Below, in pieces: positions 18,774-27,433 of a DNA stretch of 64,000 bases. Every line of letters begins with the position of its first letter. Position 1 is the stretch's first letter. The notes under the pieces are model-generated. The model was not told where the DNA came from. It worked only from the letters and a program-made list of their open reading frames with translations, and ran no database searches. The stretch lies in assembly GCF_001665835.1 (NCBI RefSeq), contig NZ_LZSX01000027.1:32601-96600 (forward strand). The letters run 5' to 3'. This stretch comes from Mycobacterium colombiense (GTDB taxonomy: Bacteria > Actinomycetota > Actinomycetes > Mycobacteriales > Mycobacteriaceae). A program made the position numbers and the translations under genes.

Positions 18774-19631
18774 CTACCTCAGGTCGGCGGCGACCTGCTC
18801 CAAGGCGGCGAGGTGTTCGTCGACATTCGCGAAACCGGCCTTCATGGTGTTCACCGAAAGATGGCTGGCACCGGCGGCTTTCCACGCGGCGATGGTGGCG
18901 GCCAGCTTGTCGCGGTCTTCGATCCAACTGACCCGGCCTTCCATTCCGAGGCTCTTCGGGTCGCGACCGGCCGATTCGGCCGCGCGGTTCACCTGTTCGA
19001 GCGCGTGGTCGAGGCCGGGGCCGGGCTCCAGCATCGGAAACCAGCCGTCGCCGAGGCGACCGGCACGCTCGTACGCGCGATCGGAGGCCGCGCCGAACCA
19101 CACCGGTATCGGGCGCTGGGTGGGCAGCGGGGCCAGGCCGGCCGCGGTCACCGTGTGGTACTTGCCGTCGTAGGTGACCGACCGTTCGGTCCACAGTTTG
19201 CGCATCACCTCGACCTGCTCCTCGGAGCGTCTGCCGCGGTTGGTGAACGACTCTCCGAGCGCCTCGTACTCAACGGCGTTCCAGCCCAAACCAATTCCGA
19301 ATCTGAAGCGGCCCCCGGTGAGCACATCGACCTCGGCGGCCTGCTTGGCGGCCAGCACCGTTTGGCGCTGCGGCAAAATGATCACCCCGGTGACGAGTTC
19401 CAGTGAGGTGACCGCGGCCAGGTAGCCGAACATGACGAACGGCTCATGAAAGGTCGAGTCGATGTCGTAGGGCCCCTGGAAGCCGTGATGCACCGTCGGG
19501 TCGGCGCCGACGACGTGGTCGTAGGCGAGGATGTGAGTGAACCCGAGTTCCTCGACGCGCTGACCGTACGTGCGGAGGACGGCGGGGTCCGAGCCGAGCT
19601 CGGTTTGCGGGAAGACGACTCCAATGCGCAT
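18774..19631 (-). CDS. LLM class F420-dependent oxidoreductase
   Basis: 285 aa TIM-barrel protein of the luciferase-like family. N-terminus MRIGVVFPQTELGSD; later ILAYDHVVGAD, LELVTGVIILPQRQTVLAAKQAAEVDVLTGGRFRFGIGLGWN (the part that lines the F420 pocket) and PIPVWFGAASDRAYERAGRLGDGWFPML. The length and the lack of an insertion fit TIGR03619-type F420 enzymes. Reaction unknown: this family performs hydride transfer from reduced F420 to diverse substrates. It is convergent with the SulP gene, 13 bases apart. Confidence 0.85.
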   Translation of the reverse strand: MRIGVVFPQTELGSDPAVLRTYGQRVEELGFTHILAYDHVVGADPTVHHGFQGPYDIDSTFHEPFVMFGYLAAVTSLELVTGVIILPQRQTVLAAKQAAEVDVLTGGRFRFGIGLGWNAVEYEALGESFTNRGRRSEEQVEVMRKLWTERSVTYDGKYHTVTAAGLAPLPTQRPIPVWFGAASDRAYERAGRLGDGWFPMLEPGPGLDHALEQVNRAAESAGRDPKSLGMEGRVSWIEDRDKLAATIAAWKAAGASHLSVNTMKAGFANVDEHLAALEQVAADLR

Positions 19632-19880
19632 TGGCTGTGCAACCGCATGGGATCGGGTTTACTTCCCGTGCGACGAAAGACGCAGCGCACCAATCACTGC
19701 AAATGTTTTGGGGGCGGTGTCGTCTTCTCACCTCTCGGCAAGTGGTCGCTCGAAGCGACGGTTCTGGTGTGGTACCCGGGGGAATGGCCGACACCGCCAG
19801 GCTCATCAACCACGGTAGTTGGCGGGATATTCCACTGCCGGATGACCGAGTCGGTAGCCGGCTTCCAGCATGATGTAGTC

Positions 19881-20846
19881 GTGACGGTGGACAGGGTCCG
19901 TGGGGTGCTGGGCGTCGGCGAGATGGAGCCGACATTCGAACAAGAGTTGGCGGCGCGTTACGCGATTCCGAAGCTTCCCGACGGACCCGCGCGAAGGCAG
20001 TTCCTGGCCGAGCACGGCGCCGGTGTGCGCGTGCTGGTGACATCGGGATCACCCGGCGTCGATGCCGCCACGATCGCGGCCCTGCCCAACCTGGAGGCCA
20101 TCGTCAACAACGGGGCCGGGGTGGACCTGATCGACTTGGGTGCGGCGAAGCGCCGCGGCATCGGCGTGAGCAACACTCCCGACGTGCTGTCGGACACGGT
20201 CGCCGACACGGCAGTGGGCCTGATCCTGATGACACTGCGCCGTTTCGGTGCCGCCGATCGCTACGTGCGCGCCGGTCGATGGGCACGCGACGGTGCGTTT
20301 CCCTATGCCAGAGATGTCAGCGGCCTGCAGGTCGGCATCCTGGGACTGGGCCGGATCGGTTCGGCGATCGCGACCCGGCTACTCGGATTCGACTGCGCCA
20401 TCGCCTATCACAACCGCCACCGCATGGAGGGATCGCCATTCCGCTATGCCGGGTCGCCTATGGAGCTCGCCGAGTCGGTCGACGTCCTGGTGATCGCCAC
20501 CACGGGCGACCGCAACACACACAAGCTGGTCGACCGTGCGGTGCTGCAGGCCTTGGGTCCCGAGGGTTACCTGATCAACATCGCGCGGGGCAGCGTCGTC
20601 GACCAGGATGCGCTGGTGGAATTTCTGGCCGCCGGGGAACTGGCGGGCGCCGGGCTGGACGTCTTCGCCGAAGAACCGCAGGTACCGGCCGAATTGCTCG
20701 ACCTGGACAACGTGGTGCTGCTCCCGCATATCGGCAGCGCCACCGCGCGGACCCGGCGGGCCATGGCACTGTTGGCGATCCGCAACCTGGACAGCTACCT
20801 CGATACCGGCGAATTGGTCACACCCGTCCTGCCGCGGCGCCGTTAG
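19881..20846 (+). CDS. D-isomer specific 2-hydroxyacid dehydrogenase
   Basis: 321 aa from GTG 19881 (MTVDRVRGVLG); ATG 19842 in the same frame is an alternative. An N-terminal flavodoxin-like half, then the NAD(P)-binding domain with GILGLGRIGSAIA (about 150-162). The catalytic triad is visible: Arg in INIARGSVVDQDAL, Glu in GAGLDVFAEEP, His in LLPHIGSATARTRR. Such enzymes reduce 2-keto acids (glyoxylate, hydroxypyruvate and similar) to D-2-hydroxy acids with NAD(P)H. No ACT domain, so it is not a classic SerA. It stands alone between divergent and downstream genes, so the pathway is not evident. Confidence 0.88.
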   Translation: MTVDRVRGVLGVGEMEPTFEQELAARYAIPKLPDGPARRQFLAEHGAGVRVLVTSGSPGVDAATIAALPNLEAIVNNGAGVDLIDLGAAKRRGIGVSNTPDVLSDTVADTAVGLILMTLRRFGAADRYVRAGRWARDGAFPYARDVSGLQVGILGLGRIGSAIATRLLGFDCAIAYHNRHRMEGSPFRYAGSPMELAESVDVLVIATTGDRNTHKLVDRAVLQALGPEGYLINIARGSVVDQDALVEFLAAGELAGAGLDVFAEEPQVPAELLDLDNVVLLPHIGSATARTRRAMALLAIRNLDSYLDTGELVTPVLPRRR

Positions 20847-20929
20847 AACCTGCTTGAAACGCGGCTCGGCGCCATGACCTGGCGATTCGGGACGGCTATC
20901 CATCTGTGCCCGAAGCGATACTCGCCGAA

Positions 20930-20964
20930 GGTTATTGCCCCCTCCGCATCTGGGTATGCGGCTT
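20930..20964 (+). promoter_or_regulatory. SigF-like promoter, probably giving a leaderless mRNA
   Basis: GGTTAT at 20930-20935 and GGGTAT at 20952-20957 are separated by 16 bases, close to the mycobacterial SigF consensus GGWWT-N16-17-GGGTAY. Transcription would start about 7-10 bases after the minus-10, within a few bases of the ATG at 20967. No ribosome binding site is present, which agrees with a leaderless transcript. The gene downstream encodes an anti-sigma-type kinase. Confidence 0.55.
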
Positions 20965-20966
20965 TT

Positions 20967-21449
20967 ATGAGTCTGTCGGAGACTGCCGCGCCGGTGCGGC
21001 TGACGCTGGCCGGCACAGCCCGCCCCGATACGGCGGCGGAGTGGCGTCGGGCGCTGCAACGGTGGCTGCAGCAAGAGGTGCGCGCGCCGGAAGAAATTCG
21101 TGAGGACGTCGTCCTGGGCGTCAACGAGGCGCTGGCGAATTGTGTTGAGCACGCCTACCGCACGCATCGCGAGGCCGGCGCTATGAAACTTCAGGCCAGT
21201 TACGACCCCGACGCCGAGTCGATCCGGGTCTGCGTCAGCGACCGCGGAAACTGGCGGAAGCCCCTGTCCACGCACTCCAGCGACCCCTACGCGTCGCGCG
21301 GCATCACGCTGATGCACGGCCTCGCCGACCACTGCACCATCCATGCCCGCCCCAACGGCACCAGCGTCTACCTGGACTACGCGACCGACGCGGAGGCCGC
21401 CGGTCATTACCACCTCGACGCCCCGGTACCGCCCGAATCAGGCGCCTGA
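20967..21449 (+). CDS. RsbW-like anti-sigma factor / serine kinase (HATPase_c_2)
   Basis: 160 aa from ATG 20967 (MSLSETAAPVRL). GHKL-type ATP-binding fold: N box NEALANCVEHAY (about 50-61), G1 region VCVSDRGNWRKP (about 86-97) and the Gly loop SRGITLMHGLAD (about 110-121). These are the motifs of RsbW/SpoIIAB-type proteins that bind an alternative sigma factor or phosphorylate an anti-sigma-factor antagonist. No partner sigma factor or STAS antagonist is adjacent. The SigF-like promoter in front suggests it belongs to the general stress network. It overlaps convergently with the end of the P450 gene by 12 bases. Confidence 0.82.
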   Translation: MSLSETAAPVRLTLAGTARPDTAAEWRRALQRWLQQEVRAPEEIREDVVLGVNEALANCVEHAYRTHREAGAMKLQASYDPDAESIRVCVSDRGNWRKPLSTHSSDPYASRGITLMHGLADHCTIHARPNGTSVYLDYATDAEAAGHYHLDAPVPPESGA

Positions 21450-22655
21450 TCGCGCCGATGGGGTGAACTTGACCGGCATCTTTTCCAGACCGCTGACAAA
21501 GTTCGCCGGACGCAGCGGCAGCGCGTCCCCGGACGCCAGCCGCATATCCGGCAGGCGTTTCAGCAGGCGCTCGAGCATCATCGACAGCTCCAAGCGCGCC
21601 AGCTGATTGCCCAGACAGAAGTGGGTTCCGAACCCGAAGGCCAGATGATTGTTGGGGTATCGGTCGATGCGGAAGTTCTGCGGATCCCCGAACACCGCCT
21701 CATCGAAGTTCGCCGATTCGAAAAGCAGGATGATCTTCTCGCCCTGCTTGAGCTGCGCGCCGTGAAAGTCCAAGTCGGCGGTCATGGTGCGGGCCATATT
21801 TTTGACCGGGGCGGTCCACCGCAGCATCTCCTCGATCGCGTTGGGTAGCAGCGCCACGTCGTTGACCAACCGCTGGTGCTGTTGCGGGTGCCGCAGGATT
21901 TGCGCGGTACCGCCGGACAGCGTGTGCCGAGTGGTCTCGTCGCCGCCGATCAGGAGTAACAACACCTCGGTGACGATCTCGTGGTCGGCCAGCTTTTCGC
22001 CGTCCACCTCCGCGTGCACCAACACACTGACCAGGTCATCGGTCGGGTCCGCCTTTCGCGCCGCGATCATGCCCGTCATGTATTCGGTGTAAGCGGCGAA
22101 TGCATCCACCGACACCTGGAAATCCTCCTGCGCGGTCGTGCTGCTGAGCAGGGTCACCATGTCGTCCGACCAGCGAAGGAACATCTGGCGCTCCTCCGGA
22201 AGCACCCCGAGCATGTCACCGATCACCGCCATGGGAAGCGGCGCGGCGAGGTCCCAGACGAAGTCGCACTCGCCCCGTTCGCAGACGTTGTCGATCAGCG
22301 CATCACACAGCGCGCCGATCGAGTGCTCCCTGTCTTTGACGCGTTTGCGGGTAAAGCCCGCATTGACCAGCTTGCGTCGCAGCAGATGCGTGGGGTCGTC
22401 CATTGCGATCATCATCGGGGGCGCGTCCTGGTCCGGCCGGATACCGCCGGCATTGGAGAACAACTCCGGCGCACGCTCGGCGTCGATCACCGCCTGGTAG
22501 CTCGCCGCGGCCGCCAGGCCATTGCGGTCCCGAAAGACCGGTTCGTTCTCGCGCATCCACTGATAGACCGGCCGCGAGTCGCCCGCGTAGAAGGCCCCGT
22601 CGGTCAGGTCGATGTCGGGCCGCAGCTGGCTGCGCGTATCGATGGTGCTTGGCAC
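21438..22655 (-). CDS. cyp142: Cytochrome P450, CYP142 family
   Basis: 405 aa. P450 motifs: I-helix GGDETTRH (237-244), ExxR in EEMLR (275-279) and heme loop FGFGTHFCLG (340-349) with Cys347 as thiolate ligand. The whole chain, for example FRDRNGLAAA, ELFSNAGGIRPDQ and LLRRKLVNAGFTRKRVKD, closely matches M. tuberculosis CYP142A1, which oxidises the C27 side chain of cholesterol/cholestenone. In M. tuberculosis the gene lies in the kstR cholesterol cluster; here the neighbours are a hydroxyacid dehydrogenase, an RsbW-like kinase and a WS/DGAT, and no KstR-type motif was seen upstream. Redox partners are not in the window. Confidence 0.88.
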   Translation of the reverse strand: MPSTIDTRSQLRPDIDLTDGAFYAGDSRPVYQWMRENEPVFRDRNGLAAAASYQAVIDAERAPELFSNAGGIRPDQDAPPMMIAMDDPTHLLRRKLVNAGFTRKRVKDREHSIGALCDALIDNVCERGECDFVWDLAAPLPMAVIGDMLGVLPEERQMFLRWSDDMVTLLSSTTAQEDFQVSVDAFAAYTEYMTGMIAARKADPTDDLVSVLVHAEVDGEKLADHEIVTEVLLLLIGGDETTRHTLSGGTAQILRHPQQHQRLVNDVALLPNAIEEMLRWTAPVKNMARTMTADLDFHGAQLKQGEKIILLFESANFDEAVFGDPQNFRIDRYPNNHLAFGFGTHFCLGNQLARLELSMMLERLLKRLPDMRLASGDALPLRPANFVSGLEKMPVKFTPSARSGA

Positions 22656-22821
22656 GGTTCACCCTTCTCCCGCCTGCGCTGACTTACCGTGGACCTTACA
22701 GTAGGAACTGTGGTACTCCCCACAGAAGGTTTCGGCACGGTCGGTGTCAGGGCCGCTCGTCGGCGGGGCGCCGCGTTGGCGGGCTCACACGCCCGGGAGA
22801 CGTCGAGCGATGCAACGCGTC

Positions 22822-24180
22822 TCAGATGCCCGCGATCAGTTCCAGATCCTTCAGGGCGGCCTCGAGGTGGCCGAGCATCCGCTGCAGGTGCGGGACGCTG
22901 CGGCGGCATCCGACCAGACCGAAGTCGAGGTTGTCTGCGTTGTTGGTGACGGTGATGTTGACCGCTTGGCCGTCGAGTGGGATTGACAGCGGATAGTTTC
23001 CGTCTAATCGCGCTCCGCGCCAATACAATTGGTCGGAGTTACCGGTCGAAACGTTGGAGATGACGATGTTGAACGGCGGTGAGGCCGCGGACAGGTAGCC
23101 GGGGATCAGACCGAAGAACAATCCCCCGATGTTGAAGGCGGACAGGGCCAGCTGCTGAACGGGAGGTAGCTGCCAGAACACCTCTTTGGTCTCGCGGATG
23201 GACGCGCTGATCGTCTCCAGCCGCCTCGCGGGGTCGTCAAGGTTGGTTGCGAGGTTGCACAGGAAGGTCCCGACGTTGTTCCCGCCGCGGTCATCGTCGT
23301 CCTTGCGCAGATTCACCGGGACCATGGCGGTCAGGGGCGCGTCCGGAAGGGCGTTCTGGTCCAGGAGGTAGGCGCGTAAAGCCCCGGCGGACATGGCGAG
23401 GATGACATCGTTGATCGTCGTATCGGTGGCCGCCTTGACCGCCTTGATGCGCTCCAGCGAGTAGGACTGGGCCGCTACCCGGCGGGCGCCGCCGATCCGC
23501 ACATTGAACATCGAGCGCGGGGCCCGGAACGGCAGGGTCAGTTGTTGTTCGAGCAGCGCCGCGCGCGCGAGCTTGAGCGTGGACGGCGCCAAGGCGAGCG
23601 CCGATCCCGCGGTGCGGCCGACCCGGTCGAAGAGGGACGACCGATGCCGTCGCCCGCTGCGCTTACGCGGACCCAGGGTCCACGGCACCCGCACCTCGTC
23701 GTCGTGCGGATCGGACGTGAAGGCGCGCTGCACCAGGCGTAGCGCCGAGACACCGTCCATGAGGGAGTGGTGATACTTCGTATAGACCGCGTACCGCCCG
23801 TCCTGCAGGCCCTCGACGAGATGCGCCTCCCACATCGGACGGTGCCGATCGAGCAGGCCACCGTGCAGCCGTGATGCCAACTCGAGCAGGTCCCGGACTC
23901 GTCCGGGTTCGGGAAGAGCCGACCGGCGCAGGTGGTAGTCGAGCTCGACCTCCTTGTCGAAGGACCAGGCGACGTTGGTGAGGCCGCCGAAGAAGGCCGG
24001 GTGCTTACGGAAGGACGGCTGGACGTCCGTGCACTCGAGCATCGCGTGATACGCCTCGCGCACGAAGTGGGGACCGGCGTCCTTCGGCGGCTCGAAGAGC
24101 TGCAGCGAGCCCACGTGCATCGGGTGTTCGCGTGACTCGCCGATGAGGAACAACGCGTCCATCGGTGATATCGGTTCCAT
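22822..24180 (-). CDS. Wax ester synthase / diacylglycerol acyltransferase (WS/DGAT, Tgs family)
   Basis: 452 aa from ATG 24180 (MEPISPMDALFLIGESREHPMHVG, the standard family start); ATG 24192 is an alternative. The catalytic motif HHSLMDG (HHxxxDG) is at about 137-143 in the condensation-like N-terminal domain; the C-terminal domain shows MVPVNLRKDDDDRGGNN and the FNIVISNV region. The enzyme transfers acyl-CoA to diacylglycerol or fatty alcohol, making triacylglycerol or wax ester at the membrane. Mycobacteria have many paralogues. It is followed on the same strand by cyp142 after a gap of about 165 bases. Whether they share a transcript is open. Confidence 0.9.
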   Translation of the reverse strand: MEPISPMDALFLIGESREHPMHVGSLQLFEPPKDAGPHFVREAYHAMLECTDVQPSFRKHPAFFGGLTNVAWSFDKEVELDYHLRRSALPEPGRVRDLLELASRLHGGLLDRHRPMWEAHLVEGLQDGRYAVYTKYHHSLMDGVSALRLVQRAFTSDPHDDEVRVPWTLGPRKRSGRRHRSSLFDRVGRTAGSALALAPSTLKLARAALLEQQLTLPFRAPRSMFNVRIGGARRVAAQSYSLERIKAVKAATDTTINDVILAMSAGALRAYLLDQNALPDAPLTAMVPVNLRKDDDDRGGNNVGTFLCNLATNLDDPARRLETISASIRETKEVFWQLPPVQQLALSAFNIGGLFFGLIPGYLSAASPPFNIVISNVSTGNSDQLYWRGARLDGNYPLSIPLDGQAVNITVTNNADNLDFGLVGCRRSVPHLQRMLGHLEAALKDLELIAGI

Positions 24181-24254
24181 AGTTGTTCCCATTCCGTCCG
24201 CTGCGCCGTCCGTCCAGCACATGCCCCTTTCGTATTAGCCGCGCAGAGCGATTG

Positions 24255-24464
24255 CTAATCGCGAATGAGCGTTCGGACTCGCGGTCGGTAAGAGCGCTTG
24301 CGTGCGCGTCCGTTTGCGTATCGGCGCTCAAGGGGGACCTGCTTGCGTTGCTCACGCAGCCGCGCCTCGTCGTGCGGCCAGGCGGCCGCATCGGGCTGCC
24401 GGTTTTCTCGCCCGTCGAGGTATTCCGTCAAACCTTCTGGAACACAATCACTTTCCGATGCCAA
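24255..24464 (-). CDS. Doubtful small charged protein, 69 aa
   Basis: The roughly 330 bases between the WS/DGAT and PhoU genes hold only this frame, opening with TTG at 24464. It begins ASESDCVPEGLTEYLDGREN and ends in a very basic tail (RARKRSYRPRVRTLIRD). The amino acid mix is plausible and codon third positions are fairly G/C-rich, but there is no clear ribosome binding site and no recognised domain. The rest of the gap shows no other feature. Treat as unproven. Confidence 0.25.
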   Translation of the reverse strand: MASESDCVPEGLTEYLDGRENRQPDAAAWPHDEARLREQRKQVPLERRYANGRARKRSYRPRVRTLIRD

Positions 24465-24512
24465 GTGCTACGTGAGCTGTTGGCCGGGGCGTCGCTTTGC
24501 GTCGAGCGGCTG

Positions 24513-25148
24513 CTAGCGCCCGGTGGCCTGGAAGATCACCCGGCGCGCGATCTGGACCGCGTGGTCGGCGAAGCGTTCGTAGAAGCGGCCCAACAAGGTG
24601 GCGTCCACGGCGGCGGCGACCCCCTGCGTCCATGCGGGATTCATCAGCATCGCCAGCAGCCGGTGGTGCAGCTCATTCATCGCGTCGTCGTCGTGGCGAA
24701 TCTGGGCCGCCCGGCGCGGGTCTTGCGATATCAACACCTGCCGCGCCCCGAAGGCCAGTGCCTCTGCCGCCTCACCCATGGCGGCGACGTAGGGCCGCAC
24801 CTCGGCGGAAACGGCCGGATAAGGGTGACGGCGGCGGGCGATTTCGGCGATGTGCACGGCCAGCTCGACCATCCGTCGCGCATCCGCGGCGATCCGGAGG
24901 GCGCTGACGACCGCGCGCAAGTCGGTGGCCACCGGCGCCTGCAACGCCAACAGCGCGAACGCGGTCTCCTCGACGTGGGCCTCGAGGGCGATGATGCTGC
25001 CGTGTCCGGCGATGACGGATTCGGCCGTCGTCAGGTCGTTTTCCAGCAGCGCCTCGCTCGCTTGTGAAATCGCCTCGGCGGCCATCGCGCACATGTCTGC
25101 GAGCTGGTCGGTCAGCGTGTCCAGCTGCTGGTGAAAACCGGTCCTCAT
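24513..25148 (-). CDS. phoU: PhoU-family phosphate signalling protein
   Basis: 211 aa from ATG 25148 (MRTGFHQQLDTLTDQLADMCAMA); two ATGs just upstream are in frame, but this start fits the family. All-helical with two PhoU repeats, each carrying the metal-binding type motif region (LRAVVSALRIAADARRMVELAVHIAEIARR in the first; LGRFYERFADHAVQIARRV in the second). PhoU proteins couple Pst phosphate transport to the PhoR/SenX3 sensor kinase and repress the phosphate-starvation response. No pst gene or two-component pair is adjacent. It is followed upstream by a divergent-free block of minus-strand genes. Confidence 0.88.
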   Translation of the reverse strand: MRTGFHQQLDTLTDQLADMCAMAAEAISQASEALLENDLTTAESVIAGHGSIIALEAHVEETAFALLALQAPVATDLRAVVSALRIAADARRMVELAVHIAEIARRRHPYPAVSAEVRPYVAAMGEAAEALAFGARQVLISQDPRRAAQIRHDDDAMNELHHRLLAMLMNPAWTQGVAAAVDATLLGRFYERFADHAVQIARRVIFQATGR

Positions 25149-25218
25149 CTTCATCGAATAACCCGCTACCGCCAAATAAACCCCCGTAGAACGGCAGAAA
25201 GTCCTTATGGGTTGCCCG

Positions 25219-26613
25219 CTAGCTGATGTCCTCGGCGAGCGCGCGAGCCTCCCGCTCGGTTTCGACGGCGGGCCCGGAGCCGGGCAACGGCTTGCCGGCG
25301 ACCTCTGGAGTGAACAGCAACGTGATGGCTCCCACCACGCCGGCGAAGATCAGCATGTAGGCCGGCACCATCACGTTGCCGGTGCCGGATACCAGCGCCT
25401 GGGCGATCAGCGGTGTGATGCCGCCGACGAGGGAAATCGAGATGTTGTACGAAATCGCCAGCGCCCCGTAGCGCACGTTGGTGGGAAACAAGGCCGGCAG
25501 CATGGCCGGCCCGGTGCTGTCGAAGCACAGCTCCATCAGGCCAATCAGCAGCACACCGATGAAGATCACCGGGTACACGCCACCGAAACGGATGAGCAGG
25601 AAAGCCGGGATGGAGGCCCCGATCAGCAGCCCGCAGCCCGTCCACATGATGGGTTTGACGCCGATGCGGTCGGACAAGCCGGCGACGAGCACCACGGTGA
25701 CCATCAGGATCGCCAGCGTCGACACGATCATGACCAGTCCGGCGGTGTGCCCGACGCGCACGAAGAGTCTGAGGTAGGTCGGCAGATATCCGGTGAGCAT
25801 GAAGTCGGCGACCTGGGAGGTCAGCACCAGCGCCGCGCAGATCAGCATCGGGCGCCACTGGGCCGCGACCATGCGCAGAATTTGCCGCGGGCCTTGGCCG
25901 CCCGAAGCGGGCGCACCGTCGTTCGCGCTCTGGTAGGCGGAGGACTCCTTGAGCCGAAGCCGTAGGTACAGGGCGACCAGGCCGAAGGGCAGGCCCAGCA
26001 ACAGTGGAATCCGCCAGCCGTACGCCAGCATGTCGTCGTCCGGCAGCCAGGTCTGTAGGCCAGTCACCAGCAACCCGGCCAGGACGAATCCGACCAGGTT
26101 GCCCATCGGCAAGAAGCCGACCATCATGCCGCGTTTGTGGTCGGGGGCCTGCTCGACGAGATAGGTCATCGCGCCGACGTACTCGCCGCCGGTCGACAGG
26201 CCCTGAAAGATTCGTGCGATGACGAGCAGGATCGGCGCCCAGATGCCGATGGTGCTGTAGGTCGGCAGCAGGCCGGTCATGGTGGTGCTCACCGTCATCA
26301 TGAGGATGGTGACCACCAGCACCCGGTGACGCCCGATGCGGTCGCCCAGCGGGCCGAAGATGAATCCGCCGAGCGGGCGCACGACGAACGCCGCCGCCAG
26401 CGTGCCGAAGGTCGCGATGAGGTGTACGCCGCTGACGCTCTTGCCGGGGTAAAACACCTGCGCGATCGTGGTGGCGATATAGCCGTAGACCCCGAAGTCG
26501 TACCACTCCATGAAGTTGCCGATGGCGGTACCCAAGATGGTCTGCCGCATCGCCGGATCGGCGACCCTGATGTCTTTACGGGCCCATTTCCTCCGGCGGC
26601 GTCGAATACCCAT
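25219..26613 (-). CDS. MFS metabolite:H+ symporter (MHS family, ProP-like)
   Basis: 464 aa, 12 predicted membrane helices. The start at 26613 (MGIRRRRRKWARKDIRV) gives a short basic N-terminus. MHS signatures: GTAIGNFMEWYDFGVYGYIA in helix 1, FVVRPLGGFIFGPLGDRIGRHRVL (motif A loop), RIFQGLSTGGEYVGAMTYLVE and APDHKRGMMVGFLPMGNLVGF. This is the subfamily that imports proline/betaine, alpha-ketoglutarate, citrate or shikimate with protons. The C-terminus is acidic and charged (ETEREARALAEDIS). The substrate is not determined; osmolyte uptake (ProP type) is a reasonable guess. Confidence 0.87.
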   Translation of the reverse strand: MGIRRRRRKWARKDIRVADPAMRQTILGTAIGNFMEWYDFGVYGYIATTIAQVFYPGKSVSGVHLIATFGTLAAAFVVRPLGGFIFGPLGDRIGRHRVLVVTILMMTVSTTMTGLLPTYSTIGIWAPILLVIARIFQGLSTGGEYVGAMTYLVEQAPDHKRGMMVGFLPMGNLVGFVLAGLLVTGLQTWLPDDDMLAYGWRIPLLLGLPFGLVALYLRLRLKESSAYQSANDGAPASGGQGPRQILRMVAAQWRPMLICAALVLTSQVADFMLTGYLPTYLRLFVRVGHTAGLVMIVSTLAILMVTVVLVAGLSDRIGVKPIMWTGCGLLIGASIPAFLLIRFGGVYPVIFIGVLLIGLMELCFDSTGPAMLPALFPTNVRYGALAISYNISISLVGGITPLIAQALVSGTGNVMVPAYMLIFAGVVGAITLLFTPEVAGKPLPGSGPAVETEREARALAEDIS

Positions 26614-26857
26614 CGAATGATGGCTTACCCGAAACATTCCCGGGGCGAACCAGCGGGGTCGGGTAATCAGACCCTTCTGCGGGGTACCCCGAGACCGCCG
26701 CGATCATCCGGCCAGGCCGCGGGCGGACGTGATCGGTTCCGGAAACGCCAGCTAGGCGCGCATCGCCGACGCCGCCGACACCGCCGACCACGACACCGCG
26801 CCGCCTTCGGAGCCGAAATTGGTTATTCGCGTCACGTCCGCTCGTTCGCGGCGTAAC

Positions 26858-27433
26858 TCATTGGCCTTTCAAGCTCCCGATCCGCAGCGAAAAGTCGGCG
26901 GCCTTGGATGGCGGCGAGTCCTCGAATTGCTCGACGTAGCCCTGCGGGTCACGATCGGTGATCGGCAGCCCCTCGGTGGTCGGGTGCTCGGCCATGAACT
27001 CGCTGAATTGACGGCCGAGCGCCTCGCGGAGCCCGATGGGGGCGTTGCGGCGAAAGTCCGACAGCCCTTCGCGCTCCTCCTCGCCCATGTGATCGTCGTT
27101 GGCCTGCCGGGTGCGCCCGACGGCGGCCCACCACTGCTCGCTGCCCAGCGCGGCGGCGTTGGCGTCGCGCACACCGTCGCGAATGTCGTTGTGATCGCCG
27201 ATCGCGTCGAGGGTCTCGCCCTCGGCGTCGTCACCGCCGCGTTTCAGCAACTGCGGGTAGAAGATCCTTTCTTCGATGTAGGCGTGCACGTCGAGTTTGT
27301 CGGCGAGCGGACCCCACACTCGCTTGAGCGCGGCCTGGTCGTCGGGGCGCTGGGCCTGCAGATCGTCCAGGCGCGCGAACTGTTCGCGGAACCACTCATG
27401 GTCGGCCAGGATCAACCTGGTGATGTCTGCCAT
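26858..27433 (-). CDS. Hemerythrin HHE domain protein
   Basis: 191 aa. Residues about 1-140 form a hemerythrin-type four-helix bundle: LILADHEWFREQFARLDD provides the first His, LDVHAYIEERIFYPQLLK the HxxxE pair, GDHNDIRDGVRDA the next His and QANDDHMGEEEREGL the last HxxxE-type ligands for a diiron site. The C-terminal 50 residues (TTEGLPITDRDPQGYVEQF) are extra and probably flexible. Mycobacterial hemerythrin-like proteins bind oxygen or nitric oxide or take part in peroxide and SigF-linked stress. A GGGAGGCGG box precedes the ATG. It is divergent from the cyclopropane synthase gene. Confidence 0.85.
   Translation of the reverse strand: MADITRLILADHEWFREQFARLDDLQAQRPDDQAALKRVWGPLADKLDVHAYIEERIFYPQLLKRGGDDAEGETLDAIGDHNDIRDGVRDANAAALGSEQWWAAVGRTRQANDDHMGEEEREGLSDFRRNAPIGLREALGRQFSEFMAEHPTTEGLPITDRDPQGYVEQFEDSPPSKAADFSLRIGSLKGQ

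Noticed and set aside
19446..19841. Long N-terminal extension of the 2-hydroxyacid dehydrogenase frame
   Set aside because: Half of it is antisense to the LLM oxidoreductase and the family starts near 19881.
22656..22821. CTGTGG-N6-CCACAG inverted repeat upstream of cyp142 as KstR site
   Set aside because: It does not fit the TnnAACnnGTTnnA KstR pattern and the arms are only six bases.
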